From an uncultured Clostridia bacterium (GTDB taxonomy: Bacteria > Bacillota > Clostridia > Oscillospirales > Ruminococcaceae): 16,872 nucleotides of DNA. Numbering within the stretch: position 1 is the stretch's first letter; each line of letters starts with the position of its first letter. The stretch lies in assembly GCA_946183095.1 (NCBI GenBank), contig CAMHBE010000007.1, forward strand, positions 1-16,872. Reading direction: 5' to 3'. The notes below the pieces were generated by a model. The model was given only the letters and a program-made list of their open reading frames with translations. It ran no database searches and was not told the DNA's origin. The translations under genes and the position numbers were made by a program. Shown one piece after another: positions 13,405 to 16,872 of the stretch.

Positions 13405-13430
13405 TGCGGCGGGAGCGTTCTCCCGCCGCA
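13405..13430 (-). other. GC-rich stem-loop directly after flgE
   Basis: An 11-bp perfect stem (TGCGGCGGGAG with CTCCCGCCGCA) has a 4-nt loop and starts 14 bases after the flgE stop codon. The downstream RNA is U-rich only in a broken way, so a full intrinsic terminator is doubtful. More likely it blocks 3' exonucleases and stabilises the flgE message, or partly reduces read-through into swrD. Confidence 0.7.
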
Positions 13431-13444
13431 GAAGCTTTAAAGAT

Positions 13445-15517
13445 TTAACGCTTGAGATTTACAAGTTCTTCGAGCATGGTATCGGATACCGTGATGACAC
13501 GGGAGTTAGCCTGATAACCTCTCTGTGTGATTATCATGTCGGAGAATTCCTGCGCAAGATCGACGTTCGACATTTCGAGCGCGCTCTGTACGACCTTACC
13601 CGCACCGTCCTTGCCGGCGATCTTCACCTGAGCGGGACCGGAAGCGAGTGACGATCTCCAGAGAGATGTACCTGCCTGATCGAGACCCATGGGGTTCTCG
13701 AATGTAACGATGTCGATACGTCCGAGCAGCAGCAGTCCGTGAACCGCGTGCTGACCGTAGATCGTACCGTCACTGTCGATACGGATAGACTCCAGATCGT
13801 CAACAGCCTGTTCGGCCGCAAGACGTCCGTCGGTCATCGTAACGGTGCTAAGCCCGGTAGCGAGGTCGGAGAAGAAGTTGTCACGTCCTCCGTCAAGTCC
13901 GAGACGTTCTGTGTTTGAACCGAGAAGCGTACTGAAATCCGAGCCGTATGTGGTCGCGGTACCGCCTGCACCCGCAGCAGCGGTATAGGAGATATCGGAT
14001 ACTGTCTGGTATGTGTCCTGCGTGGGAGGAGTAGCTGTAGAATCCCCTGGTATCTTTATATTTGACAGCGCAGTAACGGTTATCATACGGGATTCATTGC
14101 CTTCCGCAGCCTTGGTGACAGCGTCCTGCAATTTCTGAAGGTTCGTGTTGGGCGGTACCGTGATGGTGAGCGTCTTGTCCTTCCACTTTGCAACGGGGGA
14201 AGAACCTACCGATGCGTCATATTTGAGGTCTATCTCGATAGCGTTTCCGAACTCGCCCGCTTTATCCATGGTGAACGTGAGCTCCGTCGATACATTGCTG
14301 TCACTCGGATCTTCGAGCCTTATGGTGTTGGAAGATTTGAGCGCCTGTACATCGCTGAACGGCGGGAGCGTTGCAAACGACACATCGAGCGGGAGAACTC
14401 CTTCTTCCAGTCCGACACCGCCCTGTAAGATAGCGTCATTGAGCTTGTTTTCAAAGTCGATCAGCGATTCATCAGTATAGAGCTGCTTCGCGTCCGTTAT
14501 AGCGTCCTGTACAGCTGCGCTCGGCGCTGCTACCGCTGCTCCGTTCGCATCCGTCGCATTGCCTGCTATATAGTCCTCTATGAGCTGAGACAGCGCTTCA
14601 TATACCGCTCTGTCGTATGCAGCCTTTTCCGCGTCGGAAGCGTTTGCTCTGTCTGCGAATGTAGGTGTTGTGGTAGCGCCGGCAGCGGGAGTGAATGTGG
14701 ACGCAGCGATCGAATCGAGTTTGTTCGCGACAGTTTCGGGGACAGTCTGACCCGCGTTCTGGGTATCCGCTACCATTCCTCCCGTGAGCAGCGCGGTAAA
14801 TACCGTATCGGTATAAAGCTGCTCCATTACCGTTGTGGAGAACTTTGTGAGCGCTTCGTCGCCGAATTCCTGATCGAGATCCATGTAGATAGTGAGGGTG
14901 TCGCCGGTCTTTGTGGCGTAAGGAGTGTCGGAATTCACGATAGTGAACGCGATGTTGCCCTGTTCGCCGGGAGCCGACGCGCTTATGGTAACTTCATAGC
15001 CGTTCACTCTCTTTGTGCTGCTCGCGTTGTTATCGGTAACTGCGGGAACACGAAGGTTGATGCGTTGTGACTGACCTTCCTCGATGCCGGTGGGGTCGCC
15101 CGCGACGCCGAGAACGATGTTTCCGTTCGGGTCGGCAAGGTTGCCGTAGCTGTCCACGGAGAACTTGCCGGAACGTGTATAGAAAATATTGCCGTTGTTA
15201 TCCATTACCTGGAAGAAGCCTTCGCCCTCAAGCGCAACGTTGTAAACACTGTCGCTGTATGTAAAACCGGACTGCGACATGATCTGCGTAACGGTGCCGA
15301 GCTGGGAGCCGTAACCTATCTGGGTGGGGTTTCTGCCGCCGGTGGTGGTGTTACCGGAGGATGCGCCCTTCTTGGTCTGATAGTAAACGTCCTTGAAGGT
15401 GACTTCACTTGCTTTGTATGCGGTAGTATTGACGTTGGAGATGTTGTTGCCTATAACGTCCATTCTCTGGTTATGAGTTTTCATTCCGGCAACACCGGAA
15501 TAGAGTGATTTCATCAT
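13445..15517 (-). CDS. flgE: Flagellar hook protein FlgE, greatly enlarged
   Basis: A 690-residue hook protein, against roughly 260-440 in most FlgE. The N-terminus MMKSLYSGVAGMKTHNQRMD followed by VIGNNISNVNTTAYKAS (residues 21-37) and VALEGEGFFQVMDNNGNIFYTRSG at about 94-117 (in part) is canonical. So is the C-terminus, SALEMSNVDLAQEFSDMI (645-662) then TQRGYQANSRVITVSDTMLEEL. Between about residues 160 and 600 lies a surface region with two beta-rich modules of similar pattern (about 174-215 and 398-470, each with G-E-x-G-N and D-x-L-T-I). An Ala-rich helical stretch separates them. The protein has no cysteine. The first ATG (15515-15517) follows AAAGGA at nine bases. FlgE polymerises under the FlgD cap, with length set by FliK. 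Confidence 0.96.
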   Translation of the reverse strand: MMKSLYSGVAGMKTHNQRMDVIGNNISNVNTTAYKASEVTFKDVYYQTKKGASSGNTTTGGRNPTQIGYGSQLGTVTQIMSQSGFTYSDSVYNVALEGEGFFQVMDNNGNIFYTRSGKFSVDSYGNLADPNGNIVLGVAGDPTGIEEGQSQRINLRVPAVTDNNASSTKRVNGYEVTISASAPGEQGNIAFTIVNSDTPYATKTGDTLTIYMDLDQEFGDEALTKFSTTVMEQLYTDTVFTALLTGGMVADTQNAGQTVPETVANKLDSIAASTFTPAAGATTTPTFADRANASDAEKAAYDRAVYEALSQLIEDYIAGNATDANGAAVAAPSAAVQDAITDAKQLYTDESLIDFENKLNDAILQGGVGLEEGVLPLDVSFATLPPFSDVQALKSSNTIRLEDPSDSNVSTELTFTMDKAGEFGNAIEIDLKYDASVGSSPVAKWKDKTLTITVPPNTNLQKLQDAVTKAAEGNESRMITVTALSNIKIPGDSTATPPTQDTYQTVSDISYTAAAGAGGTATTYGSDFSTLLGSNTERLGLDGGRDNFFSDLATGLSTVTMTDGRLAAEQAVDDLESIRIDSDGTIYGQHAVHGLLLLGRIDIVTFENPMGLDQAGTSLWRSSLASGPAQVKIAGKDGAGKVVQSALEMSNVDLAQEFSDMIITQRGYQANSRVITVSDTMLEELVNLKR

Positions 15518-15554
15518 AGCGGTTTATCCTTTCTTTGCCGCCGCCGCAGCCCTT

Positions 15555-15597
15555 CAGTCGTTCCGGACTGCGATATCCCCTTGGGGAGCATACGCTC
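15555..15597. repeat. Three short inverted repeats in the flgE leader
   Basis: The 94-base gap before flgE contains CAGTC/GACTG (15555-15570, 6-nt loop), the palindrome CCCCTTGGGG (15577-15586) and GAGC/GCTC (15586-15597, 4-nt loop). They are individually weak. No promoter with recognisable -35 and -10 elements is visible. They may structure the leader of the flgE cistron. Confidence 0.4.
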
Positions 15598-15611
15598 TCC
15601 GCGGTCCGATA

Positions 15612-16016
15612 TCATACGATAACGGCGGAATCTATGTTGGTGAATACATTTTCTTTCAGGTCGTCAGCGGACACTGTCGTGATGACGGTATTGTTCTTGA
15701 CGCTGACTATGAAGGCTGTGCTGTCCACGAGGATAAGGCTTTCATCGCAGCCCTTTTCCGCCGCGAGCTCCACACCTCTGTTAAGGCGCTCTATCCTGTC
15801 GTTTTCCGCCACATCTATCTGTCTGCTCTCAAGACGTCTGATCGCGTGATTTGAAAATTCGACCTGTTTGTTTCCGAGCCGCGTTTCGAGTTCCCTCGCA
15901 AAGCTCGACGCGTCGCCGCTTTCCTGCCTTTTTTCTTCATTATTGAAGGAAGGTCGTGCGACACCCGTAGATACGCTTATTGAGTTACGCGCGGCAAGAT
16001 ACTCGCTTATAAGCAT
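15612..16016 (-). CDS. Flagellar operon protein, TIGR02530 type (function unknown)
   Basis: A 134-residue soluble protein with the features of the small flagellar operon protein family (TIGR02530, Pfam Flagellar_put) that lies between flgD and flgE in many Firmicutes. The core starts at about residue 50 with VEFSNHAIRRLESRQIDV, then NRGVELAAEKGCDESLILVD. It ends with AFIVSVKNNTVITTVS and a segment naming FTNIDSAVIV. The first ~45 residues are variable and polar. Its role is not established. The location suggests hook assembly or its timing. The ATG at 16014-16016 follows GGAGG at eight bases, 26 bases after flgD. The family call is from memory of sequence pattern and position, with no search performed. 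Confidence 0.85.
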   Translation of the reverse strand: MLISEYLAARNSISVSTGVARPSFNNEEKRQESGDASSFARELETRLGNKQVEFSNHAIRRLESRQIDVAENDRIERLNRGVELAAEKGCDESLILVDSTAFIVSVKNNTVITTVSADDLKENVFTNIDSAVIV

Positions 16017-16042
16017 CTCACTTTCCTCCTTGAACTGACGAA

Positions 16043-16762
16043 TTACTCAAAAAGCTCGTAAATATCGCTGTCGTCTTCCGCATCCGGTATATCCGCTTCA
16101 TCCGTTCTTGCTGCCGGTGCTGCCGAAGCTGTCGCTGCCGCATTTGCCGTTTCGGTAACTCTGAGCACATCCGTTGCGTCATACGCGAAGCCGTTCACTA
16201 CAACTCTCACATTGCCCTTTTCGATCTCAAGGGATTCAACAACGCCTTCATCCACATAGGTAGTTCCCGCAGCATCCATAGCCTGCACCACTGCTGTCTT
16301 GCCGAGTATGCCTGCCGCGAAAGCGCCGTAATCGCCTATCGTCGATGCGGAAGTCCCGTTGTCATGTATCTGTGCGACATCGCTGAGCTTGAAATTCTCG
16401 CCGTTCACATTTACCTTCGGGGTCTCACCGTTGCTGTTGACATAGTTCACAACGCCCGAAGCAGTCTTTCCGTCGCTCATGGAGACGGTAACCGTCTTTC
16501 CTACGAGAGAATTGGCGTAAGTGAGCTGCTGTGTCTTGTAGGCATCCTGCTGGTTCTGCAATGCCGAGAAGCTCGCCATCTGTGAGATGAACTCCGTATT
16601 GGATGTGGGTTCGAGCGGGTTCTGGTTCTGCATTTCCGCAACAAGGAGCTTATAGAAGTTGCTCATGGTTATGAGGTCCTTGCTGTCGTCCGTGAACATA
16701 TCCTTATACTTGGCATAAGTTTCCTGCACGGAAGGGATGCTGTCAATAGTTGTTCCTGCCAT
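16043..16762 (-). CDS. flgD: Flagellar hook-capping protein FlgD
   Basis: A 239-residue FlgD. Residues 32-75 carry the hallmark region: MSNFYKLLVAEMQNQNPLEP, then TSNTEFISQMASFSALQNQ. A middle domain follows, beginning LVGKTVTVSMSDGKTASGVV at about residues 86-105, with a second beta-rich repeat near AFAAGILGKTAVVQAMDA. The end is unusual: an Ala-rich linker (about 205-220) then an acidic tail finishing EDDSDIYELFE. FlgD caps the growing hook and is needed for FlgE polymerisation. The ATG at 16760-16762 follows TAAGGAGG closely. The gene upstream ends 26 bases away with a very similar acidic tail. Confidence 0.95.
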   Translation of the reverse strand: MAGTTIDSIPSVQETYAKYKDMFTDDSKDLITMSNFYKLLVAEMQNQNPLEPTSNTEFISQMASFSALQNQQDAYKTQQLTYANSLVGKTVTVSMSDGKTASGVVNYVNSNGETPKVNVNGENFKLSDVAQIHDNGTSASTIGDYGAFAAGILGKTAVVQAMDAAGTTYVDEGVVESLEIEKGNVRVVVNGFAYDATDVLRVTETANAAATASAAPAARTDEADIPDAEDDSDIYELFE

Positions 16763-16788
16763 TTTTTCCTCCTTACTGACCGTATTTG

Positions 16789-16872
16789 TCAGATGCTTTG
16801 CAGCAGATCGTAGAAGTTTCCGCCGTCGCTGTCGTCATCGGCAATTACGTCATCAGCAAGCTGTTTGTGTTC
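16789..16872 (-). CDS. fliK: C-terminal fragment of upstream gene, probably fliK (hook-length control)
   Basis: The minus strand reads 27 codons in from the right edge to a TGA at 16789-16791. The acidic tail contains ADDVIADDDSDGG and ends NFYDLLQSI. The gene immediately before flgD in Bacillus and Clostridium operons is normally fliK, whose product measures the hook and triggers the FlhB switch, and its far C-terminus is variable and polar as seen here. The assignment rests on position only. None of the conserved FliK core is in the window. Confidence 0.5.
   Translation of the reverse strand, partial: EHKQLADDVIADDDSDGGNFYDLLQSI

Noticed and set aside
13373..13405. Upstream start for swrD at 13403-13405
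   Set aside because: The ATG overlaps the 3' arm of a strong hairpin and would add MSRLVVIKRCI. The family starts with MVILTKLNG and AAAGGTG precedes that ATG.
13405..13430. Intrinsic terminator after flgE
   Set aside because: The stem is excellent, but neither strand has a run of T residues following it. The downstream sequence TGAGCAGACTTG is not a U-tract.

Overview
The window is one continuous flagellar/chemotaxis (fla/che-type) gene cluster. Every convincing gene lies on the minus strand, so transcription runs from position 16872 towards 1. Gene order and content indicate a Gram-positive Firmicute of the class Clostridia: FliY with two CheC-like phosphatase motifs, a single cheY between fliY and fliO, swrD/flbD after flgE, and sigD at the end of the export genes. 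Strong AGGAGG-type ribosome binding sites, two TTG starts and a consensus sigma-A promoter agree with this. A motile member of the Oscillospiraceae/Ruminococcaceae or Lachnospiraceae is my best guess, from base composition near balance and low-complexity Ala/acidic insertions, but the exact taxon is inference.

Layout in transcriptional order: 3' end of a gene in the fliK position (16872-16789); flgD hook cap (16762-16043); a TIGR02530-type flagellar operon protein (16016-15612); a very large flgE hook gene (15517-13445); swrD/flbD (13372-13160); stator genes motA (13013-12249) and motB (12047-10977); switch genes fliM and fliY (10937-8703); cheY (8696-8334); export-gate genes fliO, fliP, fliQ, fliR, flhB, flhA (8326-2484); flagellar sigma factor sigD/fliA (2424-1684); then two rod/hook-family proteins, FlgF-like (1477-737) and FlgG-like (691 to beyond the left edge).

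The genes form a working sequence: the export gate (FliOPQR-FlhBA) is built, FliK/FlgD/FlgE and the rod proteins are exported through it, FliM/FliY form the C-ring that CheY-P acts on, MotAB powers rotation, and SigD turns on late genes. Most genes are tightly packed or overlapping, which suggests translational coupling. The exceptions are informative. motA and motB each sit behind a gap with promoter-like sequence: TTGACA upstream of motA, and a TTGCAA-17-TATAAT promoter upstream of motB followed by a 5'-terminal stem-loop. Strong hairpins without U-tracts lie after flgE, after swrD and between sigD and the FlgF-like gene. Compared with the familiar Bacillus/Clostridium order, fliL is missing between motB and fliM, and flhF, flhG and the cheBAWCD block are missing between flhA and sigD. 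Several proteins are enlarged: FlgE (690 aa), FliP (a roughly 60-residue Ala/Glu insert), FliY (Met-Pro-Gly-Gln/Tyr-Gly linker) and MotB (a roughly 105-residue acidic tail).

I saw no mobile element, CRISPR array, rRNA or tRNA. This is mainly an ordinary flagellar operon with unusual protein embellishments and RNA architecture, not an obviously new system.
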